Assembly (NCBI GenBank): GCA_020860205.1
Contig: JAJBUU010000041.1
Location: forward strand, 1 to 35,084
Direction: 5' to 3'
DNA from: Oscillospiraceae bacterium
Lineage (GTDB): Bacteria > Bacillota > Clostridia > Oscillospirales > Oscillospiraceae
Length of the DNA: 35,084 nucleotides
Shown here: positions 8,125 to 16,543 of the stretch, piece after piece
Numbering within the stretch: the first letter of the stretch is position 1
How the letters are laid out: each line of letters starts with the position of its first letter
The notes under the pieces: model-generated
Databases searched by the model: none
What the model was told of the DNA's origin: nothing
What the model saw: the letters and a program-made list of their open reading frames with translations, nothing else
Made by a program: the position numbers and the translations under genes

Positions 8125-9657
8125 TCATTCGGAGTTTTTTTCATCCTCACCAGCGCTCTGCGCCGATGCGACCGCCCCGCTGCTTTTCCTGTTCTTAATC
8201 ACCATCCATCCGGTGAGCAAAATTGCTGCAACCCAAATGCCAATGGACAACGGGCTGGAGAAAAAGCAAAGCGGATTCAAATCACCCGCAATCAGGGCGC
8301 GCTGAAAATTGTTTTCTATCGTAGAGCCGAGAACGAATCCCAGCACCATCGGAGCCATGCCGAATCCGGCTTTGAGCAGAATATAGCCGATGCCGCCAAT
8401 GGCAACGATCAGGAAGAGATTATAATAAGTGGAAGCAGAGGCATAAACGCCGCAAATGCACAACACGATGACGAACGGAATGAGGATTTGGGTGGGAACC
8501 GCCAGAATCCTGGGGAAAAACTTGCTGCCCAGCAGTCCACAGAGCCACATGACCAGATTTCCGATAATCAACACAATAAAGAAAAAATAGAGCATATCCG
8601 GGTAAGTGGTCGTAAACGTGACGCCAGGAGTCATGCCGTGAATCATTAATGCACCCAAAGGGATCGCGGTAACAGAATCGCCCGGAATACCAAGCGTGGT
8701 CAGCGGAATCATTGCGCCGCCTGTGACCGCATTATTGGACGATTCGCAGGCAATTACGCCTTCTGCAGAACCATGTCCGTATTCCTCTGGGTGTTTGGAC
8801 GAACGCCTGGCCTCGTTATAAGCCATCCATGCAGCGATGGTCGGGCCTGTTCCGGGAATCGCGCCAATCACCGTTCCAATCACACAGGATTTAAAAACAA
8901 TCCATTTGCAGTGAATAAAATCTGCTATTTTGGGCGGATAAAACTTAAAATCCGATATAGTTCCCTTCGCTTCCCGACCGGCCATCTCTGCTTTGCAAAA
9001 GATTTCGGTCAAAGCAAAAAGTCCGATCAAACCGGGAATCAGACCCACGCCCGCGATCATATCAACGGAACCGAAGGTAAACCGGGTCATGCCGGTAATG
9101 GCGTCCTGCCCGATCATGGCCATACACAACCCCAGCAAACCGGATGCAATGCCCTTGCAGAGGTCTTTCCCGCAAACGCTGGCCAGACAGCACATTCCCA
9201 ACATTGCGATGGCGAAATATTCCGGCGCGCCAAACAGATAGCCCATTTGTCCGATCGTTGGGGCAAAAACCATAAGCACCAGCGCGGAAAAAATACCGCC
9301 GATCATGGACGAGGTGACGGAAAGAGAGAGCGCTTTTCCGGCCTGTCCCCTTTCCCGCATGGGGTAACCATCCACACAGGTGGCGGCGTTTCCGGGTGCG
9401 CCAGGCGTCTTGATCAGAATGGCCGGGATGCTGCCCGCATAGTAGCCGCCGCAATAAACACCAAGCAGGAACCCAAAAGCGGTATAACGGGAGAGCGCAT
9501 AAGTGAGCGGTGTAAACATGGCCAACGCGGTGGTCGCGGTCAGTCCGGGAATCGCGCCGAAAATGATGCCGATCATCACGCCCACGATAATCATCAACCA
9601 GACTTCCACGCTGGCAAGATGGGCGGCGCCTGCCGCAAGATTTTGCAATAGTTCCAT
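8125..9657 (-). CDS. tctA: Tripartite tricarboxylate transporter large permease TctA
   Basis: The 510-residue polytopic membrane protein is the large permease of a TTT-family carboxylate importer. It has family signatures FGAIPGLTATTALAM near the N-terminus, GVYCGGYYAGSIPAIL, KTPGAPGNAATC and the second GAIPGTGPTIAAW repeat with STEST-like surroundings. About 10-12 hydrophobic helices are evident. The start is ATG 9657, after AGGAGAACTGTTT; the open frame upstream belongs to no recognisable protein. It follows tctB and precedes the nitroreductase in one minus-strand operon. The substrate cannot be read from sequence. Confidence 0.93.
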   Translation of the reverse strand: MELLQNLAAGAAHLASVEVWLMIIVGVMIGIIFGAIPGLTATTALAMFTPLTYALSRYTAFGFLLGVYCGGYYAGSIPAILIKTPGAPGNAATCVDGYPMRERGQAGKALSLSVTSSMIGGIFSALVLMVFAPTIGQMGYLFGAPEYFAIAMLGMCCLASVCGKDLCKGIASGLLGLCMAMIGQDAITGMTRFTFGSVDMIAGVGLIPGLIGLFALTEIFCKAEMAGREAKGTISDFKFYPPKIADFIHCKWIVFKSCVIGTVIGAIPGTGPTIAAWMAYNEARRSSKHPEEYGHGSAEGVIACESSNNAVTGGAMIPLTTLGIPGDSVTAIPLGALMIHGMTPGVTFTTTYPDMLYFFFIVLIIGNLVMWLCGLLGSKFFPRILAVPTQILIPFVIVLCICGVYASASTYYNLFLIVAIGGIGYILLKAGFGMAPMVLGFVLGSTIENNFQRALIAGDLNPLCFFSSPLSIGIWVAAILLTGWMVIKNRKSSGAVASAQSAGEDEKNSE

Positions 9658-9779
9658 AAACAGTTCTCCTAAACGAGCTTTGCTTCTTCGAGCGTCAGTC
9701 AAAACCTCACATTCATCAGCACGACAAAGAACAGGTATAACACGGCTGTGCCTGCGATGCTGATGATGGGCATACGGAC

Positions 9780-10157
9780 TCATCTTCGTTCTCCAAAGAG
9801 TAGCATGGAAAGGTAGAGGAACACAGGCGTGGTGAATAGAAACCCAAACGCCCGAAGCGCAAAGATATAGAGCAGCATAAGCACAATCGTAATCAGCACC
9901 TTTACAGGGTGCATTTCGATGATGGCGCTCAGCTCCGACAGAGACAGGTCTTTTCCGCGAACCAGCTTGATCAATGTGCGAATCAGGATGATTGCGCCGC
10001 AGATTCCAAGTCCGGTGAACACTGCGCGCGGATATACTTTTACTGAGATACCACTGGAAGCCGCGGATTCTTTCCATATGGAGGTTTCATACCAGCCCCA
10101 GACGGCAAATAGTATAAGCGCCGCCCCGCTGATAATATCCATTGATTTCTTTTTCAT
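9780..10157 (-). CDS. tctB: TctB small permease subunit, cut short by an in-frame TGA
   Basis: This small membrane subunit of the TTT transporter normally has four transmembrane helices. The 125-codon frame holds three hydrophobic segments: SGAALILFAVWGW, IILIRTLI and a long one ending FLYLSMLLFGERR. It then meets TGA at 9780-9782. The same frame continues for 26 more codons to 9699, encoding another helix with IISIAGTAVLYLFFVVLMN, the expected last TctB helix. Family members usually have Trp right after GERR, so TGG to TGA is the likely change. Start ATG 10157 follows AGGAGGAAAC. The truncated protein would lack one helix. Confidence 0.85.
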   Translation of the reverse strand: MKKKSMDIISGAALILFAVWGWYETSIWKESAASSGISVKVYPRAVFTGLGICGAIILIRTLIKLVRGKDLSLSELSAIIEMHPVKVLITIVLMLLYIFALRAFGFLFTTPVFLYLSMLLFGERR

Positions 10158-10206
10158 GTTTCCTCCTGTGTTTCAGGGCAGGGGCGTGTACACACCTTTT
10201 TGATAA

Positions 10207-10242
10207 ATTGCTCCGGTCCGGCGTATGCCAAACCGGAGCAAT
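10207..10242 (-). terminator. Intra-operon stem-loop between tctC and tctB
   Basis: An 11-bp perfect stem, ATTGCTCCGGT/ACCGGAGCAAT (10207-10217 with 10232-10242), is followed on the minus strand by TTATCAAAAA. Such elements after a binding-protein gene commonly cause partial termination or protect the upstream message, raising binding protein over permease. Confidence 0.6.
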
Positions 10243-10256
10243 CGCAGGAAATGCTT

Positions 10257-11294
10257 TTATTCCAAAATACCCAAATCCTGCAAAATTCCTTCATAGAGGG
10301 AATAGTCATCGGAAATTCTTGCAACAAATGCTTCGTGACCGGTATAAGACATGGGGAAATCCAAATTTGCAAATGTTTCCTGCACCGTGGGATTCTCCAT
10401 AGCGGCGCCGATGGCATCAGACAGGATCGTGACGATCTCAGGGTCCAGCCCATCCGGAGCTACGATGCAGAAATACACAGAGGCGTCAAAGTCATAGCCC
10501 AGTTCCTTGAAGGTGGGAACATCCGGGTAGTTGGAATCTCTCTCCTCTCCCGTGACGGCCAGCAAACGTACATCGCCATTCGGCGTATAGCTTTTGAACG
10601 TAGGCAGGTTCACACACACCGCGTCAATGTGACCGCCGATCAATTCCGCGATGGCCGCCGGAGAGCTGCTATTGGGAGAATGGTTCCACGAAACACCAGC
10701 CTGCATGGCCACAGCAGCTGCCAGCAAATGCGGCGTGCTGTTTGCGCCAGGGGTGCTGTAAGTCAGAGAGCTATCTCCCGCAGCTGCCAGAAGCTCATCC
10801 AGTGTTTGATATGAACTGCTGCCTGCCACGCCGATGGCAATGGGGATTTCTGAAACGATCGCGATGGGCGTGGTCGTTTCCCATGTATAGCCGACCTCGT
10901 TAATGACCGGATTAATTAGATAGCCGCCGTTGGAACAAATGGCAAGCGTATAACCATCCGCCGCGCTGTTTACTGCCTGAGAGGTGCCGGTCGTTCCGCC
11001 GCCGCCTTCCACATTTTGCACGACCACATTCACGCCAAGATCCTGTCCCAACTGGGTGCTGAGTGCTCTGGCCAGGAGGTCAGTGGTACCGCCTGCTGCA
11101 TAAGGAACAATCAGGGTAATATCTTTGTTCGGGTAATCGATCTGCGTTGTTTGTGTGTCGGCGTTCGTATCGCCGCTGTCATTATCGCTACTACTGTTGC
11201 CACTGTTGCTTCCGCTGCTGCCACAGGCTGCCAGAGTGAATACCATGGCGATCACCATGATAAGCGCTATGAGACGAGTCTTTCGGTTTTTCAT
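10257..11294 (-). CDS. tctC: TctC-type solute-binding lipoprotein (Bug family)
   Basis: The 345-residue extracytoplasmic binding protein is for a TTT carboxylate transporter. The signal peptide (MKNRKTRLIALIMVIAMVFT) ends in lipobox LAAC with lipidated C24, followed by a Ser/Asn/Asp-rich linker to about residue 50. The mature domain begins with YPNKDITLIVPYAAGGTTDL, the Bug-family hallmark, and continues with VVVQNVEGGGGTTGT and a PDVPTFKELGYD segment near the C-terminal lobe. The start ATG 11294 follows AAGGAAGG. It is the second gene of the operon, behind the cyclase. The ligand is unknown; Bug proteins usually bind carboxylated compounds. Confidence 0.93.
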   Translation of the reverse strand: MKNRKTRLIALIMVIAMVFTLAACGSSGSNSGNSSSDNDSGDTNADTQTTQIDYPNKDITLIVPYAAGGTTDLLARALSTQLGQDLGVNVVVQNVEGGGGTTGTSQAVNSAADGYTLAICSNGGYLINPVINEVGYTWETTTPIAIVSEIPIAIGVAGSSSYQTLDELLAAAGDSSLTYSTPGANSTPHLLAAAVAMQAGVSWNHSPNSSSPAAIAELIGGHIDAVCVNLPTFKSYTPNGDVRLLAVTGEERDSNYPDVPTFKELGYDFDASVYFCIVAPDGLDPEIVTILSDAIGAAMENPTVQETFANLDFPMSYTGHEAFVARISDDYSLYEGILQDLGILE

Positions 11295-11329
11295 TTGATT
11301 TTCCTTCCTTTGATTTTGTTTTTTTGTTG

Positions 11330-11353
11330 CAGCAGGATGCTCCTATCCTGCTG
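11330..11353. repeat. Hairpin in the leader of tctC
   Basis: CAGCAGGAT (11330-11338) and ATCCTGCTG (11345-11353) form a perfect 9-bp stem with a 6-nt loop in the cyclase-tctC gap. On the minus strand it is followed by A-runs, not U-runs, so RNA processing or stabilisation is likelier than termination. Confidence 0.5.
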
Positions 11354-11372
11354 GGATGGATGAGTCAATACG

Positions 11373-12182
11373 TCAACGTCTCCCTTTTTCTGGAACAAAC
11401 GCAACCGCTCGTGTCCAGCCCGCGCTGGCATGATCCAACTTTATGGGAAAGCAGGCAATATAAAAACCTGTTTCCGGGAGTTTGTCAAGGTTGGCCAGTT
11501 TTTCGATATGCACATAATCATATTCTATCCCGGCGCAATGTGCTTCCCACAGAATCGATTTGTCCTGGCTCTTTGCAAATTTTTGTTTGGTCTTTCCAAA
11601 TGGAATATCAAAGCCGGGCGAATCAACACCAATTACCTTGACACCGGTATCCAAAATGTATCGAACAGCCTCTGCGCTGAGTCCGGGATGTTCATTCCAA
11701 TAATCCGATGTGCCAAAGGTTTTATCGGTGTCATAGCGAATACATACAATATCCCCGTAACGCAATTGATAATTCAAAGCGTTCAATCTCTGTTGAACAT
11801 CCTCAGCGGAAACGGTTTCGCCGCTTTTTTTGCAGGTCATATCCAACACCACGCCTCTGCCAAAAAACCATTCCAATGGACACGCATCGATCGTTCGCGC
11901 CGGTTTCCCACCGCTACTGGGAAAATAGTGGTAGGGAGCGTCCACATGGGTACCCGCATGAGAGGACGCTACGATTCGTTCGGTGGCCCAGCCGCAGCCG
12001 CCGTGCAAGTCCTCCTTCCGGCAGCCGAAGTAGTTGGAAACGAGGGGAACCGTATCCTGATGATTCAAATAGGTGATTTCTGCCGCCAGACTGCTTGCCA
12101 ATGTGGGGTCTAATTCTTCCGGCGAGGGTATTTTGATCGGGACGCTCAGGTCAACAAGGCAAAAGCCATCTAATAATTCCAT
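11373..12182 (-). CDS. Cyclase / kynurenine formamidase-like metal-dependent hydrolase
   Basis: The 269-residue cytoplasmic protein of the cyclase family (PF04199 type) has the diagnostic metal-binding motif SHAGTHVDAPYH at residues 74-85. H75, H79, D81 and H85 are the expected ligands. Further family segments include VLDMTCKKSG, GDIVCIRYDTD and GVKVIGVDSPGFD. Known members hydrolyse N-formylkynurenine, isatin and other cyclic or N-acyl amides. The start ATG 12182 is chosen because GAGAGGATATTACAT precedes it; the 29 upstream codons are not family-like. It is the first gene of the operon with tctCBA and the nitroreductase, driven by a promoter divergent from lysR. The substrate is not determinable. 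Confidence 0.87.
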   Translation of the reverse strand: MELLDGFCLVDLSVPIKIPSPEELDPTLASSLAAEITYLNHQDTVPLVSNYFGCRKEDLHGGCGWATERIVASSHAGTHVDAPYHYFPSSGGKPARTIDACPLEWFFGRGVVLDMTCKKSGETVSAEDVQQRLNALNYQLRYGDIVCIRYDTDKTFGTSDYWNEHPGLSAEAVRYILDTGVKVIGVDSPGFDIPFGKTKQKFAKSQDKSILWEAHCAGIEYDYVHIEKLANLDKLPETGFYIACFPIKLDHASAGWTRAVAFVPEKGRR

Positions 12183-12247
12183 ATGTAATATCCTCTCCTC
12201 ATTTCTTTCAAATTTGACAATTTGTACGGTTTTTTTTCGTTTCCCTC

Positions 12248-12276
12248 TTGACATAATCCAGAATAGCACATAAAAT
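12248..12276 (+). promoter_or_regulatory. lysR promoter
   Basis: TTGACA (12248-12253), 17 bp, TAAAAT (12271-12276): a near-consensus sigma-A promoter reading into the LysR gene. It overlaps the oppositely oriented operon promoter, so the two cannot easily be occupied at once. Confidence 0.75.
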
Positions 12277-12288
12277 ATTAACTGTCCA
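12260..12288 (-). promoter_or_regulatory. Promoter of the cyclase-tctCBA-nitroreductase operon
   Basis: On the minus strand, TGGACA (12288-12283), a 17-bp spacer and TATTCT (12265-12260) predict a start near 12253. The somewhat weak boxes fit an activator-dependent promoter. Confidence 0.65.
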
Positions 12289-12309
12289 TTTCATTTTTGG
12301 TCAAATATT

Positions 12310-12327
12310 GTTAACTTCAAAGTGAAC
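12310..12327. promoter_or_regulatory. Candidate LysR-type regulator binding site
   Basis: GTTAACTTCAAAGTGAAC is an 18-bp inverted repeat with one mismatched pair, containing a T-N11-A style core. Its centre (12318/12319) is ~65 bp upstream of the predicted operon start, the classic recognition-site position for LysR-type activators. Confidence 0.6.
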
Positions 12328-12341
12328 AAAAGGGGACGACT

Positions 12342-13244
12342 ATGGATTTATTGCAGCTAAAATATTTTTCAGCGTTGGCAAAAAGCCAGCACTTGAACCG
12401 AACCGCTGAAGAAATGCTGGTCACACCGTCCGCAGTCAGTGCAAGTCTGGCGCGGCTGGAAAAGGAACTGGGCGTAAAATTGTTTGACCGCGTGGGACGA
12501 AACATTCGTTTGAATCAATACGGAAAAATTTTGAGCAAATATACTGACCAGGTGTTCACCGCCCTGGACAGCGCAAAAACGGAGCTTCGGGAAGCACAGA
12601 ATCCGGGAAAAGGCAGTATCACTGTAGCAATCACAAATCCAAACCTTTGGAACAAAGCGCTGCACGCCTTTTATACCGCTTATCCGGAAATATTCATTTC
12701 CCTGACCGCTTTTGACACCGGCTCAAACCAGCTCTACTCCGGACACGGAGACCCGCTGGTGCAGCACGCCGACTTTTACATCGCTGCTCCCGGTGCTACG
12801 ATCCATACGGACGGAAGCCTGGAATCAGAAATTCTTTTTTACTCGCAGGTGCTTCTGGCTGTTTCTCCGAAGCATCGCTTTGCGCGACGCAAATCCATAG
12901 ATTTGGCAGAAGCGCGGGATGAATGGTTTGTCAATTCGCCTTACAAGACCTCGTTTCGCACGTTTTGCGATAATCTGTGCCAACAGGCAGGCTTTACGCC
13001 AAAATCGCGCATTGAATGTGACTATATGCTCCGTCCCCGAATGTTGATCAATGAAAACATGGTTTGCCTTGCAACTTCGCTGGGACGGCAAAGCGGTCTT
13101 TATGAAGGCACGGTTATGATTCCCATTGAAAAGCCGCCCTGTTCCAGACCGCAGGCGATTTATTGGCGCGCGAAGGGCTACCAAAGCCAGGCAAATCAGG
13201 TGTTTAAGGAGTTCCTGCTGAACTATTGCCGTAAAATGATGTAG
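12342..13244 (+). CDS. LysR-family transcriptional regulator
   Basis: The 300-residue regulator has an N-terminal winged helix-turn-helix (residues ~1-60; LKYFSALAKSQHLNRTAEEM, then TPSAVSASLARLEKELGVKLFDR) and a periplasmic-binding-like effector domain from ~90. The start ATG 12342 follows AAAAGGGG. It is divergently transcribed from the cyclase/TTT/nitroreductase operon, the standard layout for a LysR protein activating the adjacent catabolic genes in response to a pathway compound. A palindrome at 12310-12327 is the probable binding site. Regulation of the neighbour is inferred from arrangement only. Confidence 0.92.
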   Translation: MDLLQLKYFSALAKSQHLNRTAEEMLVTPSAVSASLARLEKELGVKLFDRVGRNIRLNQYGKILSKYTDQVFTALDSAKTELREAQNPGKGSITVAITNPNLWNKALHAFYTAYPEIFISLTAFDTGSNQLYSGHGDPLVQHADFYIAAPGATIHTDGSLESEILFYSQVLLAVSPKHRFARRKSIDLAEARDEWFVNSPYKTSFRTFCDNLCQQAGFTPKSRIECDYMLRPRMLINENMVCLATSLGRQSGLYEGTVMIPIEKPPCSRPQAIYWRAKGYQSQANQVFKEFLLNYCRKMM

Positions 13245-13540
13245 TTGAATGGCCTGTGGAGCAACGTTCGTCGGGTGTAGATGAATCGCGAATAATATAC
13301 CGCTTTCATCAGAAAAACAACGCCGAATGCGGAAAGAGCGTTGCAGTTTTGGCTGTTCTGCAACGCTCCTAATTTACACATCAATATTTTCTGTTGCCTG
13401 TCAATTTATAGCATGGCCGAAACCGATAGAGCTGTGATGTTTGCGCGCAGGGGAGTGGAATACGAAGAGGAACGGTGCGCGCAGAGGGACGGTATGTGCG
13501 GAGGGTGGAAGCAACGCCACGCCCGGCCTGCGGTGTGGGT
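13245..13540. other. Intergenic region between convergent lysR and pcrA
   Basis: About 300 bases without a convincing gene. It holds one stem-loop: GAGCGTTGCAG (13336-13346) with CTGCAACGCTC (13358-13368), followed on the plus strand by CTAATTT, a weak candidate terminator for lysR. The long open frames across 13341-13947 on the plus strand are GC-rich shadows of pcrA. Confidence 0.5.
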
Positions 13541-15952
13541 TCAGAGTTTTTTCATCAGCTTTGCCGCCGCGCGCAGCATCAGCCGCTTGCGGCCGGAGGT
13601 TTCAAACTCGATCTCCACCAGAAAATCGCCGCCCATCGGCGTCATTGCAGCAACGCTGCCGCGACCAAAGCTCTTGTGTTCCACCGCGTCCCCGATTTGG
13701 AACGCGGGGGGCGGGGCGGAGGCCGTTGCAGGGGTCACAATGGGACGCACCCGCTGCGGACGGCGTTCCGGCCTTGACGCGGCCTGTCCAGCGCCGACAG
13801 CGCGCCCCTTCCACGTCGCAGCGCCGGACTGCCCATAAGCCGGTGCGGGGTCGCGTGCCAAATGCTCCTCCGGAATCTCCCGCACGAAGCGTGAGACCTC
13901 GTTTGTGCTGGTGCGTCCAAACAGCATCCGCTGCCGGGCACAGGTGATATAAAGCCGCCGCATGGCGCGCGTGATAGCGACATAGCAGAGCCGCCGCTCC
14001 TCCTCCATTTCCTCCGGCTCTCCGATAGCGCGCGCACTGGGGAAGATGCCGTCCTCCACGCCGACCAGGAACACCACCGGAAATTCCAGCCCCTTTGCCG
14101 CGTGGATCGTCATCAGCACCACGCTGTCCGCGTCCGCGTCCAGCTTGTCCAGATCGGTATACAGCGCCACCTCGTCCAAAAAGCCGCGCAGCGAACTGTC
14201 GCCCGTTTCTTTGATAAAGCTCAGAATGTTGGATTTCAGCTCGTGTATGTTTTCCAGCCGCGCCGCGTTCTCCGGTGTGTCCTTCTCCTGCAGCATCCGG
14301 ATGTAGCCGCTGCGCTCCGTCACCATGTCATACAGGCTGTCGAGCGGTTCCGTTTCGCTCTGCTCCCGCAGCGCTTCGATGAGCGCCGCAAACTGCCGCA
14401 GCCGCACCGCCGTGCGCTGCAACTCCGGATAGTCTCCGGCGTTCTTTACCACCTCAAACAACGGCGTTCCGGCTTCGCGCGCCAGCTCCGCCGCCTTTTC
14501 CACGCTGGTCGGACCGATGCCGCGCGGCGGATTATTGATGATGCGCGTCAGGCGCAAATCGTCCGTCGGATTGGCGATGACGGTCAGGTAGGCCAGCATA
14601 TCCTTGATTTCTGCACGGTCAAAGAATTTCATGCCGCCAAAGACCCGGTAGGGGATGCCGCGCCGCTGGAAGGCGCGCTCCAGTTGGTTGGACTGCGCGT
14701 TCATCCGGTAGAGCACCGCATGGTCGCCCCACGGCGTTCCGTGCGAAAAGTCCTCCAGAATCTGATCCGCGACGAACTGCGCCTCCTCGTTTTCGTTCGG
14801 CGCAACGTGCAGCAGCGGCTTTTCGCCGGCGTCCTTCTCCGTCCACAGGCGCTTGCCCTTGCGCGCCCGGTTGTTTGCAATCACGCCGTTTGCCGCGTCG
14901 AGAATGTGTCCCGTGGAGCGGTAGTTCTGCTCCAGCCGAATGACGCGCGCGCCCTTGTACTGCTCCTCAAACTCCAGAATATTGCGGATGGTCGCACCGC
15001 GAAATTTGTAAATGCTCTGATCGTCGTCCCCAACGACGCAGATGTTCTCATAGCCGCCTGCCAGCAGGCTTGTCAGCAGGTATTGCAGGTTGTTCGTGTC
15101 CTGATATTCGTCCACCAGAACGTAGCGGAATTTGCGCTGATAAAAGCTGCGTACATCCTCGTTTGCCTGTAGCAGCCGCACCGCGTTCAGGATCAGGTCG
15201 TCAAAATCCATTGCGTCCGCGTCCTTCAGGCGACGGGCGTATTCCTGATAGATTTCTCCCACCTTGCGCCGCCGCGCGTCCGTCGTGTGCGCCGTTTGCT
15301 CCAAAAATGCCTCCGGCGTGAGCATTTCGTCCTTTGCGCTGCTGATAACGGACAGCACATAGCGGTAAGGATAGAGCTTTTCATCCAGGTCGAAGTCCCG
15401 GAGAATTTTTTTCACCACGCTTTGGCAGTCCGATGTGTCGTAAATGGTGAAGCTGTTTGTAAATCCCAGACGCGCCGCGTCCCGGCGCAGGATGCGGACG
15501 CAGGCGGAATGGAATGTGCTGGCCCAAACGTCCGCCCCTTCGGGGCCAAGCGCGCGTGCGAGGCGGCTTTTCAGCTCGTCCGCCGCCTTGTTGGTGAAGG
15601 TGATCGCCAGAATCCTCCACGGCTCCACCGGCTCCACTGCGGCGGCTGCGCGCGCCCGGCGCAGCGTTTCCTCCGGCGTGCCGTCCTGTGCGGCCTCTCG
15701 CAGCAGTGAAAGCTCCGCTTCCGACGCACACTCCGGGACAAAATCGCTCTCGAACGCCGCGCCGTAGCGGATGAGGTTTACGATGCGGTTGATCAGCACA
15801 GTGGTTTTGCCGCTGCCCGCACCGGCCAGCAGCAGCAGCGGCCCCTCCGTCGTCAGGACCGCCTCGCGCTGCGCGGGATTCAAAAAGGCGAAGTCCTGTT
15901 CGATCAGGCTGCGCCGCGCGGCCAGATAGTTCTGCTGAAATGCTGTGTCCAT
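13541..15952 (-). CDS. pcrA: ATP-dependent DNA helicase PcrA/UvrD
   Basis: The 803-residue SF1A 3'-5' helicase acts in repair and clearance of replication/recombination intermediates. It has Q-motif LNPAQREAV, Walker A AGAGSGKTTVL, a family-specific acidic insertion around residues 70-110, Walker B LVDEYQDTN, QSIYKFRGA (motif III), the AKGLEFPVVF and VAITRAM motifs. The C-terminal Tudor-like domain (GDAVEHKSFGRGSV) binds RNA polymerase in relatives. The start ATG 15952 follows CAGGAGAGATC; the open frame continues upstream without homology. It lies downstream of padR, separated by a terminator. Confidence 0.95.
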   Translation of the reverse strand: MDTAFQQNYLAARRSLIEQDFAFLNPAQREAVLTTEGPLLLLAGAGSGKTTVLINRIVNLIRYGAAFESDFVPECASEAELSLLREAAQDGTPEETLRRARAAAAVEPVEPWRILAITFTNKAADELKSRLARALGPEGADVWASTFHSACVRILRRDAARLGFTNSFTIYDTSDCQSVVKKILRDFDLDEKLYPYRYVLSVISSAKDEMLTPEAFLEQTAHTTDARRRKVGEIYQEYARRLKDADAMDFDDLILNAVRLLQANEDVRSFYQRKFRYVLVDEYQDTNNLQYLLTSLLAGGYENICVVGDDDQSIYKFRGATIRNILEFEEQYKGARVIRLEQNYRSTGHILDAANGVIANNRARKGKRLWTEKDAGEKPLLHVAPNENEEAQFVADQILEDFSHGTPWGDHAVLYRMNAQSNQLERAFQRRGIPYRVFGGMKFFDRAEIKDMLAYLTVIANPTDDLRLTRIINNPPRGIGPTSVEKAAELAREAGTPLFEVVKNAGDYPELQRTAVRLRQFAALIEALREQSETEPLDSLYDMVTERSGYIRMLQEKDTPENAARLENIHELKSNILSFIKETGDSSLRGFLDEVALYTDLDKLDADADSVVLMTIHAAKGLEFPVVFLVGVEDGIFPSARAIGEPEEMEEERRLCYVAITRAMRRLYITCARQRMLFGRTSTNEVSRFVREIPEEHLARDPAPAYGQSGAATWKGRAVGAGQAASRPERRPQRVRPIVTPATASAPPPAFQIGDAVEHKSFGRGSVAAMTPMGGDFLVEIEFETSGRKRLMLRAAAKLMKKL

Positions 15953-16001
15953 TGATCTCTCCTGAAAAAATTGTGTCTCCGCCGCCGGTTTTGCACCGGT
16001 C

Positions 16002-16034
16002 AAAAAAATCCGGAACCGCCCGTGCGGCGGTCCC
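16002..16034 (-). terminator. Intrinsic terminator after padR
   Basis: On the minus strand GGGACCGCC (16034-16026) pairs with GGCGGTTCC (16020-16012) across a 5-nt loop, with one G-U pair. A run of seven T residues (16008-16002) follows shortly, which would separate padR transcription from pcrA. Confidence 0.75.
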
Positions 16035-16051
16035 GGTGGAAACACGCGAAG

Positions 16052-16411
16052 TTATTCGGTCTTTGCGTTGAGAATGGCGCGGAACGCCTTGTCCATCTCA
16101 TCGTATTCGCGCAGGCATTTTTCCAGATGCCTGCGTCCCTCGTCTGTGACCGCATAGTAGCTGCGGGCGCGGTTATTGATGATCTCCGTCCGATCCACAT
16201 AGACATAGCCCTGATGCTCCAGACGGTAAAGCACCGGATATAACACGGAAATGGTGAAGCGTCCGTCGCTGGCCTGCTTCATCGCCTGCGAAAGCTCATA
16301 GCCATACATTGGATGGCTGCGCAGCAAACACAGCACGGCCAGCGGACTTGTGGCGCGTTTGAAATAGGATTCAAAGGAATGGCTGTTATCTGTCGTCTTA
16401 TCTGTTGGCAT
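16052..16411 (-). CDS. PadR-family transcriptional regulator
   Basis: The 119-residue winged-helix repressor has PLAVLCLLRSHPMYGYELSQ as the N-terminal helix-turn-helix signature, then the wing and recognition region (SVLYPVLYRLEHQGYV, YYAVTDEGRRHLE) and a short C-terminal dimerisation helix (PadR subfamily 2 size). The start ATG 16411 has GAGG about 10 bases upstream. No target gene is adjacent in the same direction except pcrA beyond a terminator; PadR proteins often control a nearby transporter, but none is seen here. Confidence 0.88.
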   Translation of the reverse strand: MPTDKTTDNSHSFESYFKRATSPLAVLCLLRSHPMYGYELSQAMKQASDGRFTISVLYPVLYRLEHQGYVYVDRTEIINNRARSYYAVTDEGRRHLEKCLREYDEMDKAFRAILNAKTE

Positions 16412-16444
16412 GGAAATCGACCTCGTTTTCTGTTGTGTATCAGA

Positions 16445-16473
16445 AGTATAACACGGCAAGCGCAGGAATACAA
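16445..16473 (-). promoter_or_regulatory. padR promoter
   Basis: Minus-strand TTGTAT (16473-16468), 17-bp spacer, TATACT (16450-16445), ~35 bp before the padR start. Confidence 0.55.
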
Positions 16474-16543
16474 TATCTTTTATTGGAATTGTGCAATATG
16501 AAGGACGCACGCCACATTTTTCGCAGAAAACCGGAATCATCCC

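Noticed and set aside
9780-9782. TGA in tctB as selenocysteine or as a reassigned Trp codon
   Set aside because: Many genes here end at TGA (rarA, tctA, moaE-like), so TGA is a stop in this genome. No selenocysteine insertion stem-loop was recognised, and a membrane-helix Trp position is not a known Sec site.
13341-13947. Plus-strand frames over the pcrA 3' end
   Set aside because: They run antisense through conserved pcrA codons; no ribosome site.
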